From positions 1 through 64,000 of the forward strand of contig JYJJ01000064.1 in the NCBI GenBank assembly GCA_003263775.1: a stretch of DNA of 64,000 nucleotides. Reading direction: 5' to 3'. The notes under the pieces are model-generated. The model saw nothing but the letters and a program-made list of their open reading frames with translations. It was not told where the DNA came from and did no database searches. Within the stretch, counting starts at the first letter, position 1; the number at the start of each line of letters is the position of its first letter. Shown here piece after piece: positions 40,136 to 49,897 of the stretch. Origin of the DNA: Vibrio maritimus. GTDB taxonomy: Bacteria > Pseudomonadota > Gammaproteobacteria > Enterobacterales > Vibrionaceae. The position numbers and the translations under genes are program-made.

Positions 40136-40150
40136 TGTTATAACATAACA
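40136..40150. promoter_or_regulatory. Zur-like box upstream of aspartoacylase
   Basis: TGTTAT-AAC-ATAACA, perfect 6-bp arms, 30 bp before the aspartoacylase ATG. It is the third member of the same box family in this window. Confidence 0.75.
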
Positions 40151-40186
40151 ATTAAAGCAAGATCTAGCGTTGGCTTAGTGACGATA

Positions 40187-40223
40187 AAAAAATGCCGCTG
40201 ACGTGACACGTCAGCGGCGTTTT
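40187..40223 (-). terminator. rhlE terminator
   Basis: GCCGCTGAC and GTCAGCGGC close a 7-nt loop. On the minus strand a T-run of seven follows. It lies 24 bp past the RhlE stop. Confidence 0.85.
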
Positions 40224-40241
40224 TAAGAGACAGTGGCGTTA

Positions 40242-41525
40242 TTACTCGCCTTTCGATTTATTGCGGATTGCACGCATCATCTTCAGGCGTCGCTCGGCGG
40301 AGCTTTGCTCTTGCTGAGGGTTGTTCTTACGACCTTGACGATCTTTATAAGCCGGTTTGCTGTGCATCTTAGTCAGCAGGGCATCACGGCTTTTTGGCTC
40401 GTAGCCGGCAAGTTGGATACGCTTGATGCGCTGCTGAATGAGGTTTTCAACCTGAACCAGCGTTAGCTCTTCGTCACGACTTACAAAAGAAACAGCATGA
40501 CCTTGTTGTCCCGCACGACCAGTACGACCAATACGGTGGACGTAATCTTCTGCAAGGAATGGCATGTCGTAGTTCACAACGTGCGGTAGACCTTGGATAT
40601 CAAGACCGCGCGCTGCCACTTCTGTCGCGACCATGACACGTGCTTTACCTGACTTAAATTCTTCAAGTGCGCGGCGGCGTGAGCTTTGTGCCTTATCACC
40701 GTGACAAAGAACCGCCTTGATGCCATCAAGCTTAAGCTCTTTAACGACTTCGTTTGCGGTTTCTTTGTAGTTTACGAATACCAAAACTTGCTGCCAGTTT
40801 TTACGACCAATAAGCTCAGACAGTAGCTCTAGTTTGCGCTCTTCATCAACAGGATAAACCACGTGGAAAACCGTCGCGGCCGTTGAGTTTTCTTCGTTAA
40901 CAATAACGCGCTTAGGCTTACGAAGAAGATCTTGTGCCAACGCGTTCATTTGCGCTGAAGAAGTCGCAGAGAACAGCATGGTTTGTGGGTGACCAGACAC
41001 ACCACTCATGATAGTACGAATAGCGCTAATAAAGCCCATGTCTAACATGCGGTCAGCTTCATCGAAAACCAGGAATTCAAGGTTGGCGAGGTTGAGATTA
41101 CCGAGTTCAATGTGCTCAATTAGGCGGCCAGGTGTTGCGACCAACACATCAGTACCGTTCTCAAGTTTACGCTCTTGAGAGGACATTTTGGCACCGCCGT
41201 AAACAGCCGTGACCGTGAGGTCGACATACTTAGTGTAGTCCGCAATGTTGTTAGCAATTTGATCGACGAGCTCGCGCGTTGGCGCCAGAATCAGTGCTCG
41301 AGTCGTTGCACGGCCAACTTGCTTTGGCGTATCCAGCAGTTGTTGGATGATTGGCAAAGAGAATGCAGCCGTTTTACCCGTTCCCGTTTGTGCATGAGCA
41401 AGGATATCGTGTCCGCGACGTGCATGAGGGATCGCCTGTTGCTGAACAGCGGTGAGTTTTTCATAGCCGCACTCAGTGAGGGCTTGTGCTATCTCTGGTG
41501 AAAAACCTTGTGATGAAAATGACAT
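40242..41525 (-). CDS. rhlE: DEAD-box RNA helicase, RhlE-like
   Basis: A 427-residue helicase with the full motif set: AQTGTGKT, PTRELVDQ, TPGRL, DEAD in LVFDEADRMLDMGF, SAT, then ARGLDIQ and HRIGRTGRAG in the second domain. The Lys/Arg-rich tail (about 380-427) is the usual unspecific RNA-binding extension. The frame is intact. It probably helps with cold growth or ribosome maturation; no partner gene is adjacent. The C-terminus is shorter than in the second helicase at 45-46.5 kb. Confidence 0.9.
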   Translation of the reverse strand: MSFSSQGFSPEIAQALTECGYEKLTAVQQQAIPHARRGHDILAHAQTGTGKTAAFSLPIIQQLLDTPKQVGRATTRALILAPTRELVDQIANNIADYTKYVDLTVTAVYGGAKMSSQERKLENGTDVLVATPGRLIEHIELGNLNLANLEFLVFDEADRMLDMGFISAIRTIMSGVSGHPQTMLFSATSSAQMNALAQDLLRKPKRVIVNEENSTAATVFHVVYPVDEERKLELLSELIGRKNWQQVLVFVNYKETANEVVKELKLDGIKAVLCHGDKAQSSRRRALEEFKSGKARVMVATEVAARGLDIQGLPHVVNYDMPFLAEDYVHRIGRTGRAGQQGHAVSFVSRDEELTLVQVENLIQQRIKRIQLAGYEPKSRDALLTKMHSKPAYKDRQGRKNNPQQEQSSAERRLKMMRAIRNKSKGE

Positions 41526-41870
41526 TCTATGTTCCTAAAAGCAGATGACCGTGTTCTCTTGACCACAACAAAGTAAGTTTAGAGCGTCATGGTCAAGATG
41601 GCCGCTGATTATAAGGGAAATCTCTCACTATGTGGCGACTAATTTCGGATCTTTTCATGATCGAGGGAATGAGCCTTGCTAATACCTAAGGGTATGTCTC
41701 AATTTTGCTACTTTAAACCTTGAGTATTAGTCTCGACTGGGCTCTTACAACAAGACTCCTATACTGATTCGAAAGTGAACTCGAATAGTGTCTACTCAAG
41801 ATGCCACAGATAACTAAGCCCGTCTTTGTTAACTATTTATAGATACAAGAGTTTTATCATCGGATAGGGG
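41526..41870. other. intergenic region upstream of rhlE and the GGDEF-EAL gene
   Basis: A 345-bp divergent gap without an open frame I can support. ATTCGA-N8-TCGAAT (41767-41786) is a small inverted repeat. I see no riboswitch or terminator. Confidence 0.35.
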
Positions 41871-44060
41871 ATGTCAGTGATGAAAGTCGTTCACAATGGC
41901 CACTCGCTCCATCTAAAGCAACAGCTAGAGCAGCATTTGGATAGCAAGGGTGAGAGTCGCAAAGCACAGGCGAATTTGAATAGCACGTCGCAACGACGAT
42001 GTCCGGCATATCTTGATGACATCGTTCAACCTTTGCTCAATCACTGTAGCGATGGCCTTATCGTGATGGATAAAAGTGGCGAACTGGTGTGGTACTCGGA
42101 TCACCTTGCTAGCTTGTTCGCACTTTCTAGCGATGTCGTCTTTGAGCAGCTCCTTTCCTCCTTACCTGCCCCGATAGAAAAGTTTGTTCGAGATTATAGT
42201 GTCTCAGTTAAGAAATCGGATGGCTTCGGGGTGCGTAATTTTGATTTGCGAACGCCAAGCTCTAGCTACAATTTGGCAAAAGGCTTTAGTGGCTCGGGGA
42301 ATGTGCGGGTTTGCCGCTTCCCATTAACTGTGGAAGGCGAGCTGTACGGTAGCGGCTTTATTGTTTCCGATGAAACCCAAACCATCGCTAATCGTCGTGA
42401 CATTGATCTTGCGATGCAGGTTTTTAGTGAGGGAAATCAGGCCATCATCATCACCGATAATCAGCACGTTATCACCTTTGTAAACCGAGCATTTAGCGAC
42501 ATTTCCGGCTACCAATCTGCAGAGGTCATAGGCCAGCATGTGAGCCTGTTTTTTGACTCTGATGAGAAAAGCTATTTTGGTCGAGAACAGCTCAAACATC
42601 TTGCTAGGGATCACTACTGGGAAGGCGAGATCCATTCGATGTCAAAAGAAAGGGTGCGTTATCTTCAATGGGTAAACATCAGTGCATATCCGAAGCATGC
42701 GGATAACCCAAGTAATTACATTGTGGTCTTTCAAGACATTACAGAATCCAGACGCCGAGAAAAGCGCATTGAGAAACTCGCGTATTACGACACATTAACG
42801 GGCTGTGGCAACCGCCTAGCGATGCGAAAGTTCTCAAGTCAGCTGATTCAAAACAGTCAAAGTAAAGGCACTCCAAGTAGCTTTGCACTGCTGTTTATTG
42901 ATATTGATGGTTTTAAGCTTATCAATGATACCTATGGCCACGATGCGGGAGACAAAATTCTTAAGTACCTCACGCGGCGAATTAATGGAATTACTCGTCG
43001 AAGTGACCGCTTGTTTCGTATTGGTGGTGATGAATTTATTTTGTTTTTAATCGATGCTGATACCAGTCTAACTCAAAGCAAAGCGCAGCAAGTGATCGAT
43101 GTGGTTAAGCGTCCTTTTCAGCTTGATCGAAATGCCATTGCGACTTCCATTTCTATCGGTATCGTGAACTACCCAGAAGATGGTCAGGAGTTAAACAGTT
43201 TACTCAAACACGCGGATGCCGCGATGTACAAAGCAAAAGCCGTGGGTAAAGGGACATTTGAGTACTGTGATCCTGAGCTATTGAGCAAGTTTAGCCGCGA
43301 GTTTCGCATCAAGAAGCAGCTTTATACAGCACTCCACAATCAGGAGCTAGAGCTATACTTTATGCCGCAGATCTCGATGAGTACTGGAGAAGTAGTGAGT
43401 GTTGAGGCACTCATGCGTTGGACGAATAAGGAGTTTGGGCAACTTTCACCGGCAGAATTTATTCCTATCGCCGAGCGCAGTGGGATGATTCACCATTTTA
43501 CCCGCTGGGTAATAGAAAACGTGACGCAATCTTTAGACACCTTGTCACAAGGTGGACTAAATATGATCCCATGCTCAATTAATATCTCGCCAGCGGATTT
43601 TTCCAGCGCAACATTTTTTAACTCATTGACTGAGTTGATAAAAAATAGTCATCCGCAACATATAACACTGGAGATCACGGAAACATTATTAGTTGAGGAT
43701 AGAGAGGAGACATTAAATAAGTTACTGAAGTTAAAAGATATCGGTGTCAGTATTTCATTAGATGATTTTGGGACAGGCTTTTCTTCAATGAGCTATCTTA
43801 CTGATTTCCCAATAGATGAGATTAAAATAGACAAAACCTTTGCCGATAATTTGCTGCAAAGTAAGCGCTCGCAGGATATTTATCATGCTCTGATTCAACT
43901 CTCAAACTCGTTAGGCTGCCGATGCGTAGCTGAAGGTGTTGAAAATAATGAACAATTTGAATGGCTTAAGAATAAACGCTGTGATGTGTCGCAAGGCTTT
44001 CTACACTATAAACCTATGCCATTGAGTGAGTTACAGAAGTTATTGAAGACTCGACATTAA
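41871..44060 (+). CDS. PAS-GGDEF-EAL cyclic-di-GMP enzyme
   Basis: A 729-residue cytoplasmic protein. Two PAS-like regions (about 45-165 and 180-290) lead into a GGDEF domain with an intact RIGGDEF near 385 and an I-site RRSD five residues before it. The EAL domain follows, with EALMRW near 512 and DDFGTGFSS. Both catalytic motifs are intact, so it could make or break c-di-GMP depending on the PAS input. The start may be the second Met, 9 bp in, given GGGG spacing. Confidence 0.88.
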   Translation: MSVMKVVHNGHSLHLKQQLEQHLDSKGESRKAQANLNSTSQRRCPAYLDDIVQPLLNHCSDGLIVMDKSGELVWYSDHLASLFALSSDVVFEQLLSSLPAPIEKFVRDYSVSVKKSDGFGVRNFDLRTPSSSYNLAKGFSGSGNVRVCRFPLTVEGELYGSGFIVSDETQTIANRRDIDLAMQVFSEGNQAIIITDNQHVITFVNRAFSDISGYQSAEVIGQHVSLFFDSDEKSYFGREQLKHLARDHYWEGEIHSMSKERVRYLQWVNISAYPKHADNPSNYIVVFQDITESRRREKRIEKLAYYDTLTGCGNRLAMRKFSSQLIQNSQSKGTPSSFALLFIDIDGFKLINDTYGHDAGDKILKYLTRRINGITRRSDRLFRIGGDEFILFLIDADTSLTQSKAQQVIDVVKRPFQLDRNAIATSISIGIVNYPEDGQELNSLLKHADAAMYKAKAVGKGTFEYCDPELLSKFSREFRIKKQLYTALHNQELELYFMPQISMSTGEVVSVEALMRWTNKEFGQLSPAEFIPIAERSGMIHHFTRWVIENVTQSLDTLSQGGLNMIPCSINISPADFSSATFFNSLTELIKNSHPQHITLEITETLLVEDREETLNKLLKLKDIGVSISLDDFGTGFSSMSYLTDFPIDEIKIDKTFADNLLQSKRSQDIYHALIQLSNSLGCRCVAEGVENNEQFEWLKNKRCDVSQGFLHYKPMPLSELQKLLKTRH

Positions 44061-44344
44061 ATGTGTCATATGGTTTTTAGCGTTTATTCGACAGTAAGAA
44101 GGTGAAACTGAGTGAATACTTAACCGTTTTCACAAAGCAAAATTGTTTATTAGATTGTGGCAACTTATTGATGTTAAAAGCATTGGTTATAGAGAGTTTA
44201 TTTATTTCACGATCGCATTCAAATAATGATGTAAAAATCGGTAAATACGATTCTATTCGCCGAAAAGTTAGGCTATTATTGGCAACTTGTTAGGGACAGT
44301 GACGTCCTGTAAATTAATTTAACTTAGCTTAACTTGTTGTAATA
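44061..44344. other. gap before the L,D-transpeptidase-like gene
   Basis: A 284-bp gap with a 63-codon open frame (44102-44293) that looks non-coding: it lacks a ribosome site and any recognisable domain. I see no repeat or RNA gene. Confidence 0.35.
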
Positions 44345-44980
44345 ATGGTAAAAAGTATTTTTTCGCCGTTGTGGGTGTTGGCATTGACGGCCGTTGTACT
44401 GTTTTCCCACAGCGCACGTAGCGAAGTAAAATTAGAATCAGGTACGATTAAACGTATTTATAGCAGTGCACAACTCGACGGAGTGGTTGATTTTCAATTA
44501 TTTAAGGACGCGTACCTTGCTTATGAGAAAACCACCAACCGCAGTAAGTCGTTGTTGACCATTATCGATTATTCAAAACCATCGACGGAAAAACGCTTTT
44601 TTGTCATTGATATGGATAAGAAATCGTTAGTGTTTAACACTTATGTTTCTCATGGCGTTAATAGTGGTGAGAAAACAGCGACTAAGTTTTCAAATATTAT
44701 TAATTCTCGCAAGACATCCTTAGGCACCTTTTTAACCGATTCGACTTACTATGGCTCGAACGGCTACTCTTTACGCTTGGATGGATTGACCAAAGGTGTC
44801 AACGATAATGCTCGCGAGCGCTACATTGTTGTTCATGGCGCAGATTACGCCAATGAGTCTTTTCTAAAACAAAACGGCTATCTAGGTCGCAGTTGGGGTT
44901 GCCCAGCATTGCCAGAGCATTTGTCTCGACAAATCATCGACACGATTAAAGGCGGAAGCGTTATTTACGCGAGTGCTTAA
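44345..44980 (+). CDS. murein L,D-transpeptidase catalytic-domain protein
   Basis: A 211-residue exported protein (signal up to about SARSE). The C-terminal half has the YkuD_2-type catalytic core: a His in VVHGADYAN and the Cys in RSWGCPALP. It would cross-link or remodel peptidoglycan through the catalytic Cys. No obvious ribosome site precedes the ATG, so the start is less certain than the domain. It converges on the DEAD-box gene, with a bidirectional terminator between them. Confidence 0.82.
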   Translation: MVKSIFSPLWVLALTAVVLFSHSARSEVKLESGTIKRIYSSAQLDGVVDFQLFKDAYLAYEKTTNRSKSLLTIIDYSKPSTEKRFFVIDMDKKSLVFNTYVSHGVNSGEKTATKFSNIINSRKTSLGTFLTDSTYYGSNGYSLRLDGLTKGVNDNARERYIVVHGADYANESFLKQNGYLGRSWGCPALPEHLSRQIIDTIKGGSVIYASA

Positions 44981-45040
44981 TAGGATAAATAGCTTAGGAT
45001 AATTAGATTAGGTTAATGGCTTAATTTATTGATTAATAAC

Positions 45041-45074
45041 AAAAAGGCTCACATATTTTGTGAGCCTTTTTTTT
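45041..45074. terminator. bidirectional terminator
   Basis: AAAAAGGCTCACA and its complement form a stem of about 12 bp with A-run and T-run flanks. It serves both the L,D-transpeptidase-like gene and the DEAD-box gene. Confidence 0.9.
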
Positions 45075-45086
45075 GTATTTGGCGAA

Positions 45087-46499
45087 TTAACTTGGTTTCG
45101 CTTTATTAGGGCGAGAGCGATTCGGTCTTGGTTTACGAGACTTGTTCGCTGCTTGTTCACCACCACTATTTGGCTTGCGCTTGAAATTGAACTTTCTTGG
45201 CTTACGCGGCTTGTCTGAACCTTTATTTTCCTTTGAAGCTGCGCCGTTGTCCTGTTTTTGCTGATCCCGGTTTTGCTGACCCTGCGCCTGCTGTGGCTTT
45301 GGTTTTTTAGGCTTTTTAGGCTTTTTCGCTTTGATTGGGCGAGTATCGAGTTTTGACTCCGGCAGTTCATGAACGGGTTTGAAGCCTCAAGCTCATGTCT
45401 TGGCAGCAATTTACCAATCAAGCGCTCGATAGAAAACAGCTCTTTTGCTTCGTCAGCACAAACCAGTGAGTAAGCGTTACCTGTTTCACCCGCGCGACCC
45501 GTGCGGCCGATACGGTGCACGTAGTCTTCAGATACGTTTGGCAAGTCGAAGTTGACTACTTGTGGCAACTGAGGGATGTCCAAACGCGCGCAGCGATATC
45601 GGTGGCGACCAATACGCGGACTTCACCACTTTTAAAGTTAGCCAGCGCGGTCGTGCGAGCACTTTGGCTCTTGTTACCGTGTATCGCCAACGCCGTAATG
45701 TTTTGGCCTTCTAAATAACGTGCAAGACGGTTGGCACCATGCTTAGTTCGGCTAAATACCAGCACCTGCTTCCAGTTACCATCATGGATAAGCTTGGCAA
45801 GCATCGCCGGCTTTTGCTTTTTATCCGCAAGGTAAATACTTTGTTCCACCAAGCAGTGGTTGAGTTTGGTGGCGTGACTGATACTTCTACCGGATCGTTG
45901 ACTAGGCCTTTGGCTAGGTCACGGATCTCGTTTGAGAAAGTGGCTGAAAAGAGTAGGTTCTGACGCTTTTCAGGTAGTAGGTCTAGAATCTTTTTGATGT
46001 CACGATAAAAGCCCATGTCCAACATTCTATCGGCTTCATCGAGTACCAGTACTTCCAGTTGAGAAAACTTGATGGCGTTTTGCTGATACAAATCCAACAG
46101 GCGACCTGGTGTCGCTACCATGACATCGCAACCTTTGCGGAGCTTCATCATCTGTGGGTTAATTTTTACGCCACCGTATACACACTGAGAAGTCAGTGGT
46201 AGATGAACGCTGTATTTGAACACGCTCTCGTGAACCTGGGCGGCCAGCTCGCGGGTTGGCGTTAAAATCAGGGCGCGAATGTGGTTACTCTTGACGCGAG
46301 TACCATTATCGAGATTTTGAATCAGTGGTAGAGCAAAGCCTGCGGTTTTGCCTGTGCCCGTTTGAGCGGCTGCCATAACATCTCTGCCTTCAATAACGGC
46401 AGGAATAGCTTGCTCTTGAATGGGCGATGCTTTCTCGTAACCTAATTCTTTAATCGCGCGCAGAATAGGTTGGGAAAGACCTAAAGAATCAAAACTCAT
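45087..46499 (-). CDS. DEAD-box RNA helicase with basic tail (three frameshifts)
   Basis: RhlE-group helicase of 471 residues once one base is added near 45850, 45584 and 45386. All motifs are intact: AQTGTGKT, PTRELAAQ, TPGRL, DEAD in LVLDEADRMLDMGF, the ATDIAARG segment and HRIGRTGRAG. The restored C-terminus is a Lys/Pro/Arg-rich tail (KKPKKPKKPKP, then repeated RKP) ending at a TAA at 45087. As written, the tail appears in the wrong frame. It is distinct in tail sequence from the helicase at 40.2 kb. Confidence 0.85.
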
Positions 46500-46768
46500 A
46501 GTGATACTCAGTTTAAGAAAAGAGGAGGGCAGATTGCCGTGACGTGCCGTAAACCCAAGGATAGGGCAAGGCGCGCTATTCTGCGTGGTTTTGTGATGAA
46601 GTTCAATACAATTTTGGTTGCATTCTTTCAGCGATTTAGGCCTAAAGCAGTATTGAATTTACCTGCTAAGGTGTTTATATTGTCGCCGCCTTAGACAGGC
46701 ACACCCTAAAATGCACACTCGCCATCCCGCCTCCATTGGTGCATTTATATTGGTGTTAGAACTTTCCC

Positions 46769-48151
46769 ATGCAAACGACAATGCGTCCTTTAAATCGCTT
46801 TACCCGTGAATCGGGTGCGCTTATGAACCTGTCGGTTCCTATTATTCTTACTCAGCTTGCCACTCAGGCAATGGGTTTTGTTGATACCACTATGGCTGGT
46901 CAAGTCAGTGCTGCAGATCTTGCCGCGATTGCGCTGGGAGCAAGCCTGTGGATCCCGGTACTGCTTCTGCTACGCGGCGTTATAATGGCTTTAACGCCAG
47001 TGGTGGCGTTCCATCGCGGTGCTCGTGATTTCGATAGTATCTCTATCGAGTTCTTCCAAATGGTGTGGCTAGCACTCACTTCAAGTGCGTTGTTGATTGC
47101 CTATTTGGTCAGTGCAAAGCCGATTCTAGAATGGATCGGTGTAGCATCGGAAATCATCCCTATTGCTAGTGATTACGCTTACGCATTGGCGTTTGGCGTA
47201 CCGGGGATTGCGCTGTTTTATACCTTAAATGGCTTTTGTGAAGGTATGAACAACACCAAGGCGCCAATGATCATCTCGGTGATTGGCCTTTTGGTGAACA
47301 TTCCAGTTAACTATGTGCTTATTTACGGTAAGTTTGGCTTTCCTGAGATGGGTGCTGTGGGCTGTGGCTGGGCGACCAGTTTGGTGTATTGGTTGATGTC
47401 AGCGCTGCTGTACTCATACATTCGCGGTCATCACCACTTCAAAACCATCATTCGCTTTAGCGATGCGAAACCTAGGCTTGCTGAAATCTTTAACCTATTA
47501 AAGCTAGGTTTGCCGATTGGAATGAACATTGCGGTGTGCGGCAGCATCTTCGCCGTGATTGCACTTTTGATTGGTCGTATTGGTGCCGAAAACGTTGCAG
47601 CAGCACAAATTGCGCTCAACATTTCGAGTATGACCTATGTGATTCCAATGAGTATCTCTTTTGGTATTACTATTCGTGTGGGTCACGCTTTAGGTGCAAA
47701 AGATGATGTTGGCGCAGTGGAGCGAAGCAAAATCGGTATCGTGGTCGCGGCGATGTTGTCACTGTGCTCGGTGGCGATGTTCTTGCTGTTCCCGGATTGG
47801 ATTATTCGTCTCTATACCACTGATCCTGCGGTGAGCGCGACGGCGGCGACCTTGCTAGTATTCACAGCTATGTATCAATTTAGTGATGCGTTGCAGACCT
47901 CTGCAAATGGTGCACTGCGTGGTTATAAAGATACTAAGGTTCCGATGATTTTGGCGATTGCCTCTTATTGGGGTTTAGCTCTGCCGCTCGGTGTGGTGCT
48001 TGGGCTTACTGATCATATAGTGCCTGCTATGGGCGAAAAAGGCTTTTGGGTGGGCATTTTAAGCGGGTTGACGGTTGCAGCCATATTAATGCTGCTGCGC
48101 TTGCGTTCAGTGATAAAACGTCGTGATGCGCAGTTGGCAAACGGTGCTTAG
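46769..48151 (+). CDS. norM: multidrug MATE pump NorM
   Basis: A 460-residue MATE protein with 12 membrane segments. The motif around TQLATQAMGFVDTTMAG and the first-helix acidic residue are as in Vibrio NorM, which exports cationic drugs with sodium. The frame is intact and its own terminator follows. The 269-bp upstream gap shows no riboswitch. Confidence 0.9.
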   Translation: MQTTMRPLNRFTRESGALMNLSVPIILTQLATQAMGFVDTTMAGQVSAADLAAIALGASLWIPVLLLLRGVIMALTPVVAFHRGARDFDSISIEFFQMVWLALTSSALLIAYLVSAKPILEWIGVASEIIPIASDYAYALAFGVPGIALFYTLNGFCEGMNNTKAPMIISVIGLLVNIPVNYVLIYGKFGFPEMGAVGCGWATSLVYWLMSALLYSYIRGHHHFKTIIRFSDAKPRLAEIFNLLKLGLPIGMNIAVCGSIFAVIALLIGRIGAENVAAAQIALNISSMTYVIPMSISFGITIRVGHALGAKDDVGAVERSKIGIVVAAMLSLCSVAMFLLFPDWIIRLYTTDPAVSATAATLLVFTAMYQFSDALQTSANGALRGYKDTKVPMILAIASYWGLALPLGVVLGLTDHIVPAMGEKGFWVGILSGLTVAAILMLLRLRSVIKRRDAQLANGA

Positions 48152-48169
48152 ACTTTTTTTTGATTGAAA

Positions 48170-48201
48170 ACGGGCGCGATAAAGTGATTTATCGCGCCCG
48201 T
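48170..48201 (+). terminator. norM terminator
   Basis: A 14-bp perfect stem (ACGGGCGCGATAAA at 48170-48183, complement at 48188-48201) with a 4-nt loop and T-run. Confidence 0.92.
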
Positions 48202-48277
48202 TTTGTTTAGAAGCCGTTGCAATTACTGGATGCTTTGAGTTTACAATTAGTTAAAATCCATACAAAAAGAAGGGCGA

Positions 48278-48296
48278 TAGTTATAATCTATAACTA
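48278..48296. promoter_or_regulatory. dyad 1 upstream of TRAP operon
   Basis: TAGTTATA-ATC-TATAACTA, 8-bp perfect arms, 59 bp before the dctP ATG. Candidate operator of a regulator; the LysR protein at 54-55 kb is the likeliest local one. Confidence 0.5.
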
Positions 48297-48307
48297 CATG
48301 GTTTACT

Positions 48308-48330
48308 TATAATTGACAATTTCAATTATA
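48308..48330. promoter_or_regulatory. dyad 2 upstream of TRAP operon
   Basis: TATAATTGA-CAATT-TCAATTATA, 9-bp perfect arms, starting 12 bp after dyad 1. Two adjacent dyads of different sequence could bind two regulators, or one tandem dimer. Confidence 0.5.
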
Positions 48331-48354
48331 GTAACTGCCTACACAAATAATAAT

Positions 48355-49383
48355 ATGGATATATACGCAGTGAATACAGTCTCAAAATGGATGATCGGCG
48401 GCCTAAGTGCGAGTCTACTTTCGGTCTCAGTGGCTCAAGCAGCAGAGTGGCGCTTCAATAACTTCCTTCCTGAAACCCGTCCTGAAACTAAGCAGTTGGA
48501 ACAATTTGCTGCTGATGTTAAAGCAAAAACAGATGGTGAAATCGATATCAAGGTGTTTAGCGGTAGCTCTTTGGGCTTGAAGAACACCGACGTCTTGAGG
48601 TTTTTGCCTCGCGGCGCAGTAGATATGAGCCTTGCCTGGGCAAACTACCTTGGACGCGATGCAGAGAGTCTAAGCACGGTAATGGTGCAAGGTACCATTG
48701 GCTCGGTTGATGAGTTGGATGCAGCTTTGCCCGTCGTTAAAGACATCTATGCAGAAGAGTTTTCGGATTGGGACGTGGCAACAATAGGCTATGTTGCACT
48801 GCCAATGCTTGAAGCATCGATTTTCTGTCGTGAAGAGCCGGTTAACTCTTTGGATGATCTCCGTGGTAAGAAGCTTCGCGTTTGGGCAAAAGATCAGGTT
48901 GATACTTTCAGACGATTGGGGATCTCAGCACAAATCATTCCGCAAGAAGAAATGTATGTGGCGATGAAAACGGGTGTTGTAGATTGTGCTGTATACCCTG
49001 CGCTATATGCTCATACCGTCTCATTGCAAGAGGTCACTAAGTACGCGGCGTACCTTTACCCAATGGCATCTGGTCCTTATATCCTAGGAATGTCGCAAAG
49101 AAAATGGCAATCATTGCCTGAAAAACATCAACAAGCTTTGTTAGAAGCGGGTGACGCTATTTGGGAGCGCACGAACTCTTATGAAGATGACCACAATAAA
49201 GAGCTAGCAGCTCGAGCGAAGCTTCAAGAAGGCGGTGTACAGTGGCTTGATGATTTTTCTGAGAAAGACCGACAGGAGTTCACCGCTGCTATTACAGAAG
49301 TTTGGGGTGAACTTGCTGAAGAAGCTGGTGGTAAAGCGCCAGAATATCGTGAGCGCGTATTGGCCGCACTAGGGCGTAAATAA
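48355..49383 (+). CDS. TRAP transporter solute-binding protein DctP
   Basis: A 342-residue periplasmic binding protein with a signal peptide ending in SVAQAA. The WRFNNFLPETRPE opening, the conserved DCAVYPAL segment and the length fit the DctP family. The ATG at 48355 is one choice; a GTG at 48370 is the other. It is followed at 7 bp by the small and large membrane subunits. The ligand is presumably a carboxylate or amino acid, possibly D-glutamate given the nearby genes. Confidence 0.85.
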   Translation: MDIYAVNTVSKWMIGGLSASLLSVSVAQAAEWRFNNFLPETRPETKQLEQFAADVKAKTDGEIDIKVFSGSSLGLKNTDVLRFLPRGAVDMSLAWANYLGRDAESLSTVMVQGTIGSVDELDAALPVVKDIYAEEFSDWDVATIGYVALPMLEASIFCREEPVNSLDDLRGKKLRVWAKDQVDTFRRLGISAQIIPQEEMYVAMKTGVVDCAVYPALYAHTVSLQEVTKYAAYLYPMASGPYILGMSQRKWQSLPEKHQQALLEAGDAIWERTNSYEDDHNKELAARAKLQEGGVQWLDDFSEKDRQEFTAAITEVWGELAEEAGGKAPEYRERVLAALGRK

Positions 49384-49390
49384 CTCGAAC

Positions 49391-49897
49391 ATGAACGCTA
49401 TAAAACATGCTATTCAAAAAGGGCTGCATGGTTCAGCCCTTTTTCTTGCTGTGCTCTCCGCATTATCTCTTGCTGCCATCTTGCTGGTTATCGTTACTAG
49501 CGTGGTACTTCGTAAGTTTTTTGATTCCCCACTGTTTTTTGCCGAGGAACTGGTCGGACTGTTGATGAGCGCGAGTTTATTCTTAGCTTTGCCAATGGCG
49601 ACCCTAAAAGGCCAGCACATTCGTGTTTCTTTGCTTTTGGATACTCTTAAATCTCGCTCTCCAGTGTTGAGAAACGCTCTCTTTACCGCGGGTTTATTGG
49701 TTGGTATTGGGTTCACCGGTTGGATATTTATGGAATCACTTCCTTGGATGGAATTTGCGATTCGGCGAGAGTTAAAGTCAGAAACGGCTCGTATTCTTCT
49801 TTACCCACTTATGTCAGTGGTACCTATATCAATGATCTTCTGTCTGGTGATCTATGCAGCAAAGGTTTTTGGTTTCATTCACTCTGAGGAACGTTAG
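49391..49897 (+). CDS. TRAP transporter small membrane subunit DctQ
   Basis: A 168-residue protein with four membrane helices. The second half carries the conserved KGQHIRVSL motif of DctQ. It ends immediately before the DctM start. Together with DctM it forms the sodium-driven transporter. Confidence 0.88.
   Translation: MNAIKHAIQKGLHGSALFLAVLSALSLAAILLVIVTSVVLRKFFDSPLFFAEELVGLLMSASLFLALPMATLKGQHIRVSLLLDTLKSRSPVLRNALFTAGLLVGIGFTGWIFMESLPWMEFAIRRELKSETARILLYPLMSVVPISMIFCLVIYAAKVFGFIHSEER

Noticed and set aside
44102..44293. 63-codon open frame before the L,D-transpeptidase-like gene
   Set aside because: No ribosome site, no domain, poor codon pattern; treated as intergenic.
45087..46499. 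Degraded DEAD-box pseudogene
   Set aside because: All helicase motifs and a sensible basic tail return with one base added at each of three sites.
46500..46768. Riboflavin riboswitch or ribE leader upstream of norM
   Set aside because: I looked for the conserved FMN-aptamer blocks in this gap and saw none.
48278..48296. A fourth Zur box in front of the TRAP operon
   Set aside because: AT-rich and symmetric but the core is TAGTTATA-N3-TATAACTA, not TGTTAT-N3-ATAACA, and the genes are not zinc-related.
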